Assembly (NCBI GenBank): GCA_040382935.1
Contig: JBEIEP010000011.1
Span: 1 to 64,000, forward strand
Direction of reading: 5' to 3'
DNA: 64,000 nucleotides
Source of the DNA: JALQUL01 sp040382935
GTDB taxonomy: Bacteria > Pseudomonadota > Gammaproteobacteria > Burkholderiales > Burkholderiaceae_C
Shown: one piece after another, positions 27,904 to 37,411 of the stretch
Numbering within the stretch: the stretch's first letter is position 1
Layout: the number at the start of each line of letters is the position of its first letter
Notes under the pieces: model-generated
What the model was told of the DNA's origin: nothing
What the model saw: the letters and a program-made list of their open reading frames with translations, nothing else
Databases searched by the model: none
Program-made: the position numbers and the translations under genes

Positions 27904-29256
27904 TTAGACTTTGGAAGGCACCAAACAGGTCTTGTGCAGGATATGGTGTTCAAATTCAGGGCGGAAATGCTTGATCATGCCGCGCACCGGCATAGCCGCC
28001 GCGTCACCCAGGGCGCATATGGTGCGACCCATGATGTTTTCAGCCACGTTGTCGAGCAGTGCGAGGTCTTCGGGCTTGCCTCGGCCATGTTCGATACGGT
28101 CCACAACCCGCCATAGCCAACCAGTGCCTTCGCGGCATGGGGTGCATTGGCCACAGGATTCATGCATGTAAAAGTAAGACAACCGCAACAGGCTGTTGAC
28201 CATGCACCGGCTATCGTCCAGCACGATCACTGCCCCTGAACCCAACATCGAACCGGCCTTGGCGATGGAGTCGTAGTCCATCGTGCAGTCCATCATGATG
28301 GATGCGGGCAACACAGGAGCCGACGAACCGCCAGGAATCACCGCCTTGAGTTGACGGCCTTTACGCACACCACCTGCCAATTCAAGCAGGGTAGAAAATG
28401 GGGTTCCCATGGGCACTTCAAAATTCCCAGGTTGCTCTACATCACCGCTGACTGAAAATATCTTGGTGCCCCCGTTATTGGGTTTACCAATCGCCAGGTA
28501 AGCAGCCCCACCGTTGCGAATAATCCATGGGACTGCCGCAAAGGTTTCAGTGTTGTTAATCGTTGTGGGTTTGCCGTACAAACCGTAGCTGGCAGGAAAT
28601 GGCGGCTTAAAGCGGGGTTGGCCTTTTTTGCCTTCCAAAGATTCCAACAAAGCGGTTTCTTCTCCACAGATGTAAGCGCCAAAGCCGTGGGCCGCATGCA
28701 GTTGGAAGTTGTAGTTGGAGCCCAAAATTTTGTCGCCTAACAAACCGGCAGCGCGGGCTTCTTCCAAGGCTTCTTCAAATCGGTCATAGGTGGCGAAAAT
28801 TTCACCGTGGATGTAGTTGTAACCCACCGAAATGCCCATCGCGTAAGCAGCAATGATCATCCCTTCAATCACGATATGCGGATTAAAGTGCAAGATGTCG
28901 CGGTCTTTGCAGGTGCCTGGTTCGCCTTCATCGGAGTTGCACACCAGGTACTTTTGGCCCGGGAACTGGCGCGGCATAAAGCTCCACTTGAGACCGGTTG
29001 GGAATCCCGCCCCTCCCCTGCCCCGTAGTGAGGATTCTTTGACTGTTGCAATCACTTGATCGGGCGTCATGGCTTCTTGGCCATCCATACCCAGCACCCG
29101 CTTCAAAGCGGCATAACCCCCACGGGCTTGGTAATCGGCAAGACGCCAATTGTTGCCGTTCAGATCCGCGTAAATCTGGGGTTGAATATGGCGGCCATGA
29201 AAGCAGGTTTCCTGGCCGGACGACGCAAAATTCGTCAAAAATTGAGCCGCGTTCAT
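27904..29256 (-). CDS. nuoF: NADH-quinone oxidoreductase subunit F
   Basis: 450 aa. NADH and FMN site GRGGAGFPTGLKWSFM near the N-terminus; cluster N3 ligands in ESCGQCTPCREG plus a later cysteine. This is the entry point for electrons into complex I. It overlaps the nuoE stop by four bases (ATGA). Confidence 0.97.
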   Translation of the reverse strand: MNAAQFLTNFASSGQETCFHGRHIQPQIYADLNGNNWRLADYQARGGYAALKRVLGMDGQEAMTPDQVIATVKESSLRGRGGAGFPTGLKWSFMPRQFPGQKYLVCNSDEGEPGTCKDRDILHFNPHIVIEGMIIAAYAMGISVGYNYIHGEIFATYDRFEEALEEARAAGLLGDKILGSNYNFQLHAAHGFGAYICGEETALLESLEGKKGQPRFKPPFPASYGLYGKPTTINNTETFAAVPWIIRNGGAAYLAIGKPNNGGTKIFSVSGDVEQPGNFEVPMGTPFSTLLELAGGVRKGRQLKAVIPGGSSAPVLPASIMMDCTMDYDSIAKAGSMLGSGAVIVLDDSRCMVNSLLRLSYFYMHESCGQCTPCREGTGWLWRVVDRIEHGRGKPEDLALLDNVAENIMGRTICALGDAAAMPVRGMIKHFRPEFEHHILHKTCLVPSKV

Positions 29257-29765
29257 TGAACCCCCTCAGACTTGGCCAAGTCGGTCAACCCAGCCACCAA
29301 CTGATCCAGCCGCTCATGAGACATCAAACTGCACATATCGCGGTCATTGACCAACAACACGGGTGCATCAGCGCATGCGCCCAAGCACTCGCTTTGCTGT
29401 AGGGTAAATAGCCCGTCAGCGGTGGTTTGCCCCATTGCTACGCCCAAAGACTGCTCCAGGTGCGCCAAGGCGTCTTGCCCGCCACGCAACTGGCACGGAA
29501 GGTTGGTGCACACGTTGAGTTTGAACTTGCCACAGGGCCGTTGGTTGTACATGTTGTAGAAGGTGGTGACCTCATGCACCGCCATCGCGGCCATCCCCAA
29601 GTACGCAGCCACGGCTTTTTCACTCTCGGCGCTAAGGTAGCCGCGTTCCTGCTGAACAATGGCCAAACAGGCCATCACCGCCGATTGTTTTTGCTCTTCT
29701 GGGTATTTTTGAACCTCGGCGGCAAACCGCGCCAAGGTGCTTTCTGAAAATTCGTTTGGATTCAT
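29253..29765 (-). CDS. nuoE: NADH-quinone oxidoreductase subunit E
   Basis: 170 aa thioredoxin-like [2Fe-2S] protein. The four cluster N1a ligands are in CTNLPC and CLGAC. It works beside NuoF. Three bases separate it from nuoD. Confidence 0.97.
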   Translation of the reverse strand: MNPNEFSESTLARFAAEVQKYPEEQKQSAVMACLAIVQQERGYLSAESEKAVAAYLGMAAMAVHEVTTFYNMYNQRPCGKFKLNVCTNLPCQLRGGQDALAHLEQSLGVAMGQTTADGLFTLQQSECLGACADAPVLLVNDRDMCSLMSHERLDQLVAGLTDLAKSEGVQ

Positions 29766-29768
29766 GGC

Positions 29769-31022
29769 TTACCTGTCAATTTCGCCAAACACGATGTCCA
29801 TCGTGCCAATAATGGCGACGGCATCTGCAATCATGTGTCCACGGGCCAACTCGTCCAGCGCAGAAAGGTGGGCAAACCCGGGGGCTCTGATTTTCAAGCG
29901 GTAGGGCTTATTGGCGCCATCGCTCACCAGGTAGATGCCGAACTCGCCCTTGGGGTGTTCGACCGCCGCGTAGGCTTGGCCCTCTGGCACGGTAAAGCCC
30001 TCGGTAAAGAGTTTGAAGTGATGGATGAGTTCCTCCATGTTCGACTTCATGTTCTCACGCGGGGGGGCTGCAAACTTGTAGTTATCGGTAATCACCGGCC
30101 CAGGGTTGGCGCGCAACCATGTCACACATTGAGAAATGATGCGATTCGATTGCTTCATCTCTTCCATGCGCACCAGGTACCTGTCGTAACAGTCGCCTGT
30201 TTTGCCTACAGGAATGTCAAAGTCCACCTTGTCGTAGGCGTCGTAAGGCTGCTGCTTGCGCAGGTCCCAAGCCACACCCGAGCCGCGCAGCATGGGGCCG
30301 GTCAAGCCCTTGTTCATGGCACGCTCAGGCGTTATGACGCCAATACCCACCGTGCGTTGCTTCCAGATGCGGTTGTCGGTGAGCAGCGTGTGGTATTCGT
30401 CCAGGTGGCCGGTAAAGCGCTGGGTAAAGTCTTCGATAAAGTCCAATAAACTTCCGCCCCGGTTGGCGTTGAGTGCGGCAATGCCTTTGGCGTTGCGAAC
30501 TTTGTTGGCCTTGTATTGCGGCATGGTATCGGGCAGATCGCGGTAAACACCGCCTGGCCTGAAATAGGCCGCGTGCATGCGCGCGCCAGAAGCGGCCTCG
30601 TACATATCAAACAGGTCTTCGCGCTCACGGAAGGCGTAGAGCAAAATGGTCATGGCACCGCAATCGAGTCCGTGCGCCCCTACCCACATCAAATGGTTGA
30701 GCAGGCGGGTGATTTCAGCGTACATCACACGGATGTACTGCGCCCGAATCGGCACCTCAAGGCCCAACATTTTTTCTATGGCCAAGCAATAGGCCTGTTC
30801 GTTCACTATCATGGAGACGTAATCCAGCCGGTCCATGTAGGGCAGCGACTGGATATAGGTTTTGCTTTCGGCCAGTTTTTCAGTGGCGCGGTGCAACAGG
30901 CCGATATGCGGATCGGCCCTTTGAATAACCTCGCCGTCTAACTCCAACACCAGACGCAAAACGCCGTGGGCTGCGGGGTGCTGTGGGCCAAAGTTCAGCG
31001 TGTAGTTTTTAATTTCTGCCAT
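29769..31022 (-). CDS. nuoD: NADH-quinone oxidoreductase subunit D
   Basis: 417 aa from the ATG at 31022 (MAEIKNYTLNFGPQHPAAHG), the usual length; an ATG five codons upstream is possible. The NFGPQHPAAHGVLRL loop and the closing FGEIDR line the quinone head-group site with NuoB. Derived from the hydrogenase large subunit but without its metal ligands. Confidence 0.96.
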   Translation of the reverse strand: MAEIKNYTLNFGPQHPAAHGVLRLVLELDGEVIQRADPHIGLLHRATEKLAESKTYIQSLPYMDRLDYVSMIVNEQAYCLAIEKMLGLEVPIRAQYIRVMYAEITRLLNHLMWVGAHGLDCGAMTILLYAFREREDLFDMYEAASGARMHAAYFRPGGVYRDLPDTMPQYKANKVRNAKGIAALNANRGGSLLDFIEDFTQRFTGHLDEYHTLLTDNRIWKQRTVGIGVITPERAMNKGLTGPMLRGSGVAWDLRKQQPYDAYDKVDFDIPVGKTGDCYDRYLVRMEEMKQSNRIISQCVTWLRANPGPVITDNYKFAAPPRENMKSNMEELIHHFKLFTEGFTVPEGQAYAAVEHPKGEFGIYLVSDGANKPYRLKIRAPGFAHLSALDELARGHMIADAVAIIGTMDIVFGEIDR

Positions 31023-31064
31023 AGTCTTTGCTTGCATGTCTTGTCACGCGCCTTTGGGGCGTGA

Positions 31065-31673
31065 TCAATGCGCGCCTCCGTAGCCGCTTTCGCGATGAAT
31101 GCGGGGCGTGTTTTCGCGCAACTCGATGGTGACGGGCTGGTACACCACACGGCCCAGGGCTTCGTCGTAGCGCATTTCCACGTACCCGTTAACAGGGAAA
31201 TCTTTGCGGAATGGATGGCCCACAAAACCGTAGTCCGTCAAAATGCGCCTAAGGTCTGAATGCCCCTCAAACACGATGCCAAATAAATCAAAGGCTTCAC
31301 GCTCGTACCAATTGGCACTGGCCCAAAGGGTGGTGACTGAGGGCAACACGGGGTAGTCGTCGTCGATGGCGAACACCACCACTCGCACACGTTGGTTCAG
31401 GGTCACCGACAACAAGTGCAAGACCACGGCAAAACGGGGGCCCTCTTGGGGGCGGTCACCGTAACTGCTGTAGTCAACACCGCACAGGTCAATCAGCTGC
31501 TCAAACTGGCAGGCCGCATGGGTTTGCAGGACGCTCATCGCTGCCAGGTAATGTTCAGCCGACACCCGAACGGTGACCTCACCTAAAGCCAGCGTTGTGG
31601 ACTGCGCGAGCGAACCCAAGGCAACGGTCACGTCAACCTGTAGCGTTTGGGGGTCAACAGCGTAATAAGTCAT
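31065..31673 (-). CDS. nuoC: NADH-quinone oxidoreductase subunit C
   Basis: 202 aa. The 30-kDa-subunit signature ANWYEREAFDLFGIVFEGHSDLRRIL is split around residues 115-140 and is intact. It is a peripheral-arm structural subunit. Here C and D are separate genes, as in most betaproteobacteria, unlike the fused NuoCD of E. coli. Confidence 0.96.
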   Translation of the reverse strand: MTYYAVDPQTLQVDVTVALGSLAQSTTLALGEVTVRVSAEHYLAAMSVLQTHAACQFEQLIDLCGVDYSSYGDRPQEGPRFAVVLHLLSVTLNQRVRVVVFAIDDDYPVLPSVTTLWASANWYEREAFDLFGIVFEGHSDLRRILTDYGFVGHPFRKDFPVNGYVEMRYDEALGRVVYQPVTIELRENTPRIHRESGYGGAH

Positions 31674-31685
31674 TTGATCAACACC

Positions 31686-32165
31686 TTAGGTACGCGCAAT
31701 CGTTTGGGTGCGACGGATTTTTTGTTGCAGTTGGATGATGCCGTAGATCAAAGCCTCTGCCGTGGGTGGACATCCGGGCACATACACGTCTACCGGCACG
31801 ATACGGTCACAACCCCGCACCACCGAGTAACTGTAGTGGTAGTACCCACCGCCATTGGCGCAGGAGCCCATAGACAAAACCCAACGCGGTTCACTCATTT
31901 GGTCATAGACTTTGCGCAGCGCAGGTGCCATTTTGTTGCACAGCGTACCGGCCACAATCATCAAATCGGACTGGCGCGGACTTGGCCGGTAGACCAAACC
32001 AAAGCGGTCGGTATCGTAGCGCGAGGTGGCCGAATGCATCATCTCAACGGCACAGCAGGCCAGACCAAAACTCATGGGCCACAACGACCCGGTTCTGGCC
32101 CAATTAAATACCGAGTCGAACGACGTGGTAATAAAACCTTCTTTGAATACACCTTCTATCGCCAT
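31686..32165 (-). CDS. nuoB: NADH-quinone oxidoreductase subunit B
   Basis: 159 aa. Terminal cluster N2 ligands are all present: the tandem C37-C38, C102 (GSCANGGG) and C132 (PGCPPTAE). It donates electrons to quinone at the NuoB/D interface. Confidence 0.97.
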   Translation of the reverse strand: MAIEGVFKEGFITTSFDSVFNWARTGSLWPMSFGLACCAVEMMHSATSRYDTDRFGLVYRPSPRQSDLMIVAGTLCNKMAPALRKVYDQMSEPRWVLSMGSCANGGGYYHYSYSVVRGCDRIVPVDVYVPGCPPTAEALIYGIIQLQQKIRRTQTIART

Positions 32166-32199
32166 GACTGTCCTTTAATAAGTGGGTACGGCTTGGGGT

Positions 32200-32559
32200 T
32201 CATTCCCAATCGAGAGCGCCCTTTTTCCACTCATACAAAAATCCAACGACCAAAATTCCTAAGAAAATCATCATCGCCCAAAAGCCAACGTGTCCGATGT
32301 CCTTGAGCGCTGCAGCCCAGGGGAAAAGGAAGGCGATTTCAAGGTCAAAAAGGATAAAGAGAATGGCCACCAAGTAGTAGCGCACGTCGAACTTCATACG
32401 CGCTTCGTCGAAGGCTTCAAAACCGCATTCGTAGGCGGAGTTTTTGGCGGCATCGGGGCGGTTGGGGCCTAGCAAATAACCGAGCACCTGAGGAATGATG
32501 CCAACGGCAATACCTACCAAAATGAACAACAAAACAGGAAGGTACTGGTTCAGGTCCAT
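32200..32559 (-). CDS. nuoA: NADH-quinone oxidoreductase subunit A
   Basis: 119 aa with three membrane helices. The loop between helices 1 and 2, KNSAYECGFEAFDEARMKFDVRYY in two parts, contains the conserved cysteine that senses enzyme state. First gene of the 14-gene nuo operon, 65 bases after tRNA-Leu. Confidence 0.97.
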   Translation of the reverse strand: MDLNQYLPVLLFILVGIAVGIIPQVLGYLLGPNRPDAAKNSAYECGFEAFDEARMKFDVRYYLVAILFILFDLEIAFLFPWAAALKDIGHVGFWAMMIFLGILVVGFLYEWKKGALDWE

Positions 32560-32624
32560 AGCGCTTTTTGTAGGTTTAGGGTGAGGTCAGTTCGGGAAAT
32601 AGAAAAGCGTTGAACCCTTTGCTT

Positions 32625-32709
32625 TGGTGCCGTCGGCGAGACTCGAACTCGCACAGCTTTCGCCACTACCCCCTCAAGATAGCGTGTCTACCAATTTCAC
32701 CACGACGGC
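32625..32709 (-). tRNA. tRNA-Leu (anticodon GAG)
   Basis: 85 bases on the minus strand with acceptor GCCGTCG / CGACGGC, a long variable arm as expected for leucine, anticodon loop containing GAG, T loop GTTCGAG and an encoded CCA. It stands between secG and nuoA, a conserved position in Burkholderiales. Confidence 0.96.
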
Positions 32710-32822
32710 CGCTTTATTTTGCTATTTACGTAGCATTTTCAGCAGCATGTTGCAACGCAACAATCAGGTTCTTCAACGCCCTAGAGTTTACCCTGAATTC
32801 CCCTCTAAAAAATGGGATTTTT

Positions 32823-33194
32823 TTATTTGGCCGGAATTACAGAGCCCGGTGCGGCGCTAGCTGGGGCCGAGGCTGCACCGACGGCAGCGCTGGTTGCAGA
32901 TGTGGCGGGCGCCGTGGTTCCGGCGGCCTCTAGCACGCTGCTAGACGACTCAACGGGGCTACTGCCCAGCTTGGCCATCGCCAAGGTCGCAGAAAAAAAT
33001 ACCACCGCCAAAATCGCCGTTGTGCGTGACAACACGTTGGCACTCCCGCTGGCACCAAAAAGGCTACCGGAGGCGCCACTGCCAAAAGCGGCCCCCATAT
33101 CGGCCCCTTTGCCGTGTTGCAGCAGGATCAAACCAGTCATGGCCAAGGCCGACAGAATTTGCACGGCAATCAAAATCTTCATCAATAAAGTCAT
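32823..33194 (-). CDS. secG: Preprotein translocase subunit SecG
   Basis: 123 aa. Two membrane helices (about 5-24 and 60-78) around the conserved loop LLQHGKGADMGAAFGSGASGSLFGA. The C-terminal tail of about 40 residues is almost only A, S, T, P and V, common in betaproteobacterial SecG and likely unstructured. A GGAG site eight bases before the ATG supports this start; a second ATG four codons in is also possible. It follows tpiA. Confidence 0.94.
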   Translation of the reverse strand: MTLLMKILIAVQILSALAMTGLILLQHGKGADMGAAFGSGASGSLFGASGSANVLSRTTAILAVVFFSATLAMAKLGSSPVESSSSVLEAAGTTAPATSATSAAVGAASAPASAAPGSVIPAK

Positions 33195-33212
33195 TAATTC
33201 GCTCCGAAAAAA

Positions 33213-33974
33213 CTAAAGGGTAGCCGCACGGTGGTGTGCGCTGGTCAATATAGAAAGAAAATCAAGGGCTTTAAGCGAGGCGCCGCCGATCAGCCCACCA
33301 TCAATGTCGGATTGCGCCAAAAGATCGTCGGCATTGGCCGCGTTCATACTGCCGCCATAAAGGATGGAAACCCGGTCGGCATGACGCGTTGCAGCGGCCA
33401 ATTGACCACGAATCATCGCATGGACCGACTGGGCCTGCTCGGGTGAAGCGGTGCGGCCTGTGCCTATGGCCCAAACGGGTTCGTAGGCAATGTGCAACTC
33501 ACTCACACAGTGCCCTACTTCATGAATAACTGCCGCCAACTGGCGTTTGACCACTTCCTGGGTGCGATCGGCCTCGCGCTCTGCCAGCGTTTCGCCCACA
33601 CAAACAATGGGCGTGATGCCGTTGGCCAAGGCCTGCTTGGCTTTTTGCGCCACTGTCAGGTCGGACTCATGATGGTATTGACGCCGCTCTGAATGACCAA
33701 CGATAGCGTACTGCACACCAAACTCTTTTAGCATCTGGCACGACACCTCGCCCGTATAGGCGCCCGCATTATGGGCCGATACGTCTTGCGCGCCCACGGC
33801 CAAACCATAGGGTTGGGCCAAGGCCTGAACCTGGGCCAGGTAGGGTGCAGGCACACAGACGACGGCACGAACATTCAGATTAGCCAGCGCCGAGCCAAAC
33901 CCCGCCAAAAGGCCTTGGTTGGCCTCAAGGCTAGCGTTCATTTTCCAATTCGCGGCAATGAGCTTGCTTTTCAT
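33213..33974 (-). CDS. tpiA: Triosephosphate isomerase
   Basis: 253 aa from the ATG at 33974, the usual size; the 21-codon upstream extension is not family-like. Substrate lysine in NWKMN, catalytic histidine in VGHSERR, catalytic glutamate in AYEPVWAIGTG, phosphate loops at the GGSMN end. It interconverts dihydroxyacetone phosphate and glyceraldehyde 3-phosphate. Upstream of secG on the same strand. Confidence 0.97.
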   Translation of the reverse strand: MKSKLIAANWKMNASLEANQGLLAGFGSALANLNVRAVVCVPAPYLAQVQALAQPYGLAVGAQDVSAHNAGAYTGEVSCQMLKEFGVQYAIVGHSERRQYHHESDLTVAQKAKQALANGITPIVCVGETLAEREADRTQEVVKRQLAAVIHEVGHCVSELHIAYEPVWAIGTGRTASPEQAQSVHAMIRGQLAAATRHADRVSILYGGSMNAANADDLLAQSDIDGGLIGGASLKALDFLSILTSAHHRAATL

Positions 33975-34015
33975 GGCAAAAGTTGAATAGGAGTTGGTTA
34001 AAAAGATGGGAAATG

Positions 34016-35035
34016 CTAAGAACCCTGCGACGGCCAAGTCAGCACGATTTTTCCAACGTGACGATTCGCTTCCATCACAGCGTGCGCAGCGGCCCCACCA
34101 CTTTGAGAGGCCTGACCCACGGCATCAATCGCCTGGAAAAGAACCGGCTTGATACGACCGCTCTCAATGAGAGGCCATACCTTGGCGCGTAAAGACTGTG
34201 CAATGCCCTGTTTGAATGAAACAGACCGTTGGCGAAGCGTAGATCCTGTGATGGTCAAGCGTTTGCGCATTAACTGGGCAGCGTTGAATTGGGCATTGAC
34301 ACCCCCTTGAACGGCAATCACTACCAAGCGCCCGTCATCAGCCAGGCAAGAAACGTTTTTAGCGATGTAGTCACCGGCCACCATGTCCAAAATCACATCA
34401 ACACCTCGCCCCTGCGTGATTTCAAGCACGCGCGCGGCAAAGTCTGTTGTGCTGTAGTTGATGGCATGGTCGGCACCCAAGGCCAGACAAGCCTGCCCTT
34501 TTTCGTCCGAACCACAGGTAACGATGACAGTGGCCCCCAAAGCCTTGGCCATTTGAATTGCCGTAACCCCAATCCCACTGGTGCCACCATGAACCAACAA
34601 GGTTTCACCGGCTTGCAAACGGCCCCTGTCAAACACATTGCTCCACACGGTAAAAAAGGTTTCCGGCAGGCCGGCGGCTTCGGTATCGCTAACGCCACTA
34701 GGTACAGGTAAACACTGGGCGATGGGGGCCACGCACCATTGTGCATAGCCACCGCCCGCAACCAGCGCGCACACCCTATCCCCTAGCTTCAACCCGGCTT
34801 GTGCCAAGCCAACCGGATCGCCCGCTTCTATCACGCCACTGATTTCAAGGCCTGGAATGTCCGACGCACCTGCTGGCGCAGGATAGTTCCCTGCACGTTG
34901 AAGGACATCGGGCCGGTTGACGCCGCTGGCACTAACACGTACCAACACCTCGCCTACGCCAGGGGTGGGCGTGGGTCTTTCTCCCACCACCAACACCTCT
35001 GGGCCACCAAACTGCGAAATCTCAATGACTTTCAT
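34016..35035 (-). CDS. NAD(P)H quinone oxidoreductase, zinc-free MDR family
   Basis: 339 aa. GroES-like N-terminal domain, then a Rossmann domain with VHGGTSGIGVTAIQMAKALG. The pattern matches quinone oxidoreductases of the PIG3 / TIGR02824 type. Zinc ligands of alcohol dehydrogenases are absent. It probably reduces quinones or enals with NADPH. 41 bases before tpiA on the same strand, so perhaps co-transcribed. Confidence 0.9.
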   Translation of the reverse strand: MKVIEISQFGGPEVLVVGERPTPTPGVGEVLVRVSASGVNRPDVLQRAGNYPAPAGASDIPGLEISGVIEAGDPVGLAQAGLKLGDRVCALVAGGGYAQWCVAPIAQCLPVPSGVSDTEAAGLPETFFTVWSNVFDRGRLQAGETLLVHGGTSGIGVTAIQMAKALGATVIVTCGSDEKGQACLALGADHAINYSTTDFAARVLEITQGRGVDVILDMVAGDYIAKNVSCLADDGRLVVIAVQGGVNAQFNAAQLMRKRLTITGSTLRQRSVSFKQGIAQSLRAKVWPLIESGRIKPVLFQAIDAVGQASQSGGAAAHAVMEANRHVGKIVLTWPSQGS

Positions 35036-35095
35036 ACGGTTCTGTTGTTACCTTTTACAGTGCTACAACACGTGAACAGGGCAATAGCTTCACAC

Positions 35096-37222
35096 TCAAG
35101 CGTTGGAATTGCCGTCAGACTGTGCTGGCCTGTCGAGCAGCACTTTCATCGACAACTTAATGCGGCCTTTTTCGTCGGTTTCCATGACCTTCACGCGCAC
35201 CATTTGTCCTTCGGTCAAGTAATCGCTGACCTTCTCAACGCGCTCGTGGGCGATCTGGCTGATATGCAGTAAACCGTCTTTACCGGGCAACAGGTTGATC
35301 AGCGCACCGAAATCCAAAATCTTGGTGACTGGGCCTTCATAGACCTTGCCGATTTCGACTTCTGCGGTGATTTGCTCAATGCGGCGCTTGGCTTCTTCGG
35401 CTTTTGCACCGTCGTTTGACGCGATGGTGATGGTGCCGTCTTCAGAGATATTGATCTGGGTGCCGGTTTCTTCGGTCAATGCGCGAATCACTGCGCCGCC
35501 CTTGCCGATCACATCCCGAATTTTTTCAGGGTTGATCTTCATGGTGTACAGGCGTGGCGCGAAGCTGGACACTTCGGTTTTGGCCTCGCCCATGGCTTCT
35601 TGCATCTTGCCCAGAATATGCATACGTGCTTCTTTGGCCTGGGCCAATGCCACTTGCATGATTTCTTTGGTAATGCCCTGGATTTTGATGTCCATTTGCA
35701 GTGCGGTAATGCCGTTGGTCGTACCGGCCACTTTAAAGTCCATGTCGCCTAGGTGGTCCTCGTCACCCAAGATGTCGGTCAGCACCGCAAAGCGATTGGC
35801 TTCTTTGATCAAGCCCATCGCAATACCAGCCACGTGGGCTTTCATGGGGACGCCTGCGTCCATCAAGCTCAAACAACCACCGCACACCGACGCCATCGAC
35901 GATGAGCCGTTGGACTCGGTGATCTCACTGACCACGCGCATGGTATAGGGGAAGTCTTCTACCGACGGGAGCGCTGCAATCAAGGCACGCTTGGCCAAAC
36001 GGCCATGGCCGATTTCGCGGCGCTTGGGGGTGCCTACGCGGCCCGTTTCGCCTGTGGCGAACGGAGGCATGTTGTAGTGCAGCATGAAGCGGTCTTCGTA
36101 GTCGCCCGACAAGGCGTCAATGCGCTGCGCGTCGCGCTCAGTGCCCAAGGTGGTTACCACCAAAGCCTGGGTCTCGCCACGGGTAAACAGGGCCGAGCCA
36201 TGGGTACGGGGCAACACGCCGTTGCGAATTTCGATAGGCCTGACAGTACGGGTATCACGGCCGTCAATGCGGGGTTCACCCGCAAGAATCTGACCGCGAA
36301 CCAGCTTGGCTTCAATGTCAAACAGCATGCCTTCAACTTTCACGCCGTCAAACGCAATGCCCTGCTCTTTCAGACCTGCCATCGTATCGGCGTAGGCCGT
36401 GCGGCAGGCTTGGGTGCGGGCTTGCTTGTTGCGGATTTGGTAGGCGGCGGTCAATTTGTCCAGAGCCAAAGCGCTTACGCTGGCGATCAAGGCTTCGTCT
36501 TTGGCAGGCGCCTGCCAATCCCAGGCAGGTTTGCCCGCATCACGCACCAGTTCGTGGATGGCGTTAATGGCAACCGCGCTTTGCTCGTGGCCAAACACCA
36601 CACCACCCAGCATGATTTCTTCAGACAGTTGGTTGGCCTCGGACTCCACCATCAACACAGCGGCTTCGGTACCGGCGACCACCAAGTCCATTTGCGACCC
36701 CTTGCGCTGGGTTTGGCCTGGGTTGAGCACGTATTGGCCGTCGATGTAACCCACGCGGGCTGCACCAATGGGGCCGCTAAAGGGCACACCGCTCACACAC
36801 AGCGCAGCGCTGGTGGCGATGATGGCGGCGATGTCGGCGTCCACCTCGGGGTTAAGCGACAGGGTATGCACCACAACGTGCACTTCGTTAAAAAAGCCCT
36901 CGGGGAACAGGGGGCGAATGGGGCGGTCGATCAGACGGCTGGTGAGGGTTTCGTACTCGCTAGGGCGGCCTTCGCGCTTGAAAAAGCTGCCGGGGATCTT
37001 GCCTGCAGCGTAGGCCTTCTCAAGGTAATCAACCGTTAGGGGGAAAAAGTCTTGGCCGGCTTTGCCTTCGGACTTGGCAACCACGGTAGCCAGCACCACG
37101 GTGCCGTCCATATCCAACAGTACGGCACCGCTGGATTGGCGGGCGATCTCACCGGTTTCTAGGGTGACGGTGTGTTGACCCCATTGAAAGGTCTTGCTAA
37201 CTTTATTAAACAAACTTGACAT
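35096..37222 (-). CDS. pnp: Polyribonucleotide nucleotidyltransferase (PNPase)
   Basis: 708 aa. Two RNase PH domains (about 1-210 and 310-540), then a KH domain with VIGKGGAVIRALTEETGTQINI and an S1 domain starting near VGKVYEGPVTKILDFGAL. It degrades RNA from the 3' end with phosphate and is part of the degradosome. It lies after rpsO, as usual. The leader contains a long hairpin at 37268-37325 of the sort used for RNase III-dependent autocontrol. Confidence 0.97.
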   Translation of the reverse strand: MSSLFNKVSKTFQWGQHTVTLETGEIARQSSGAVLLDMDGTVVLATVVAKSEGKAGQDFFPLTVDYLEKAYAAGKIPGSFFKREGRPSEYETLTSRLIDRPIRPLFPEGFFNEVHVVVHTLSLNPEVDADIAAIIATSAALCVSGVPFSGPIGAARVGYIDGQYVLNPGQTQRKGSQMDLVVAGTEAAVLMVESEANQLSEEIMLGGVVFGHEQSAVAINAIHELVRDAGKPAWDWQAPAKDEALIASVSALALDKLTAAYQIRNKQARTQACRTAYADTMAGLKEQGIAFDGVKVEGMLFDIEAKLVRGQILAGEPRIDGRDTRTVRPIEIRNGVLPRTHGSALFTRGETQALVVTTLGTERDAQRIDALSGDYEDRFMLHYNMPPFATGETGRVGTPKRREIGHGRLAKRALIAALPSVEDFPYTMRVVSEITESNGSSSMASVCGGCLSLMDAGVPMKAHVAGIAMGLIKEANRFAVLTDILGDEDHLGDMDFKVAGTTNGITALQMDIKIQGITKEIMQVALAQAKEARMHILGKMQEAMGEAKTEVSSFAPRLYTMKINPEKIRDVIGKGGAVIRALTEETGTQINISEDGTITIASNDGAKAEEAKRRIEQITAEVEIGKVYEGPVTKILDFGALINLLPGKDGLLHISQIAHERVEKVSDYLTEGQMVRVKVMETDEKGRIKLSMKVLLDRPAQSDGNSNA

Positions 37223-37267
37223 ATAAATTCCTAAGTAGGTGGGTAAGACACTACAGAACTACGATGC

Positions 37268-37325
37268 CATTCCGTAAATGCGATCACAGCGGGCGTTGGC
37301 CCGACTGGTTCACGTTTACGGAATG
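37268..37325 (-). promoter_or_regulatory. Long hairpin in the pnp leader
   Basis: CATTCCGTAAA at 37268-37278 and TTTACGGAATG at 37315-37325 are perfect 11-base inverted repeats. Inside, CAG-CGGGC and GCCCG-CTG form a second stem around a short loop. The RNA would be a long interrupted double strand between the rpsO terminator and the pnp start. In E. coli the same position carries an RNase III-cleaved hairpin through which PNPase represses its own mRNA. Confidence 0.65.
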
Positions 37326-37360
37326 ACACAGCGCGCAATCCTGATCCGTCTTCTTGAAGT

Positions 37361-37393
37361 AAAAAAGCCTGAGTCAGAAAACCTAACTCAGGC
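37361..37393 (-). terminator. Rho-independent terminator after rpsO
   Basis: On the minus strand GCCTGAGT pairs with ACTCAGGC around an 11-base loop and runs into six T residues. It lies 18 bases after the rpsO stop and upstream of the pnp leader hairpin. Confidence 0.85.
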
Positions 37394-37411
37394 ATGGCTT
37401 GGTCGAACCGC

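Noticed and set aside
36005..37039. 344-codon open frame on the plus strand
   Set aside because: It lies wholly antisense to pnp, and its histidine- and glycine-rich composition is typical of a shadow frame.
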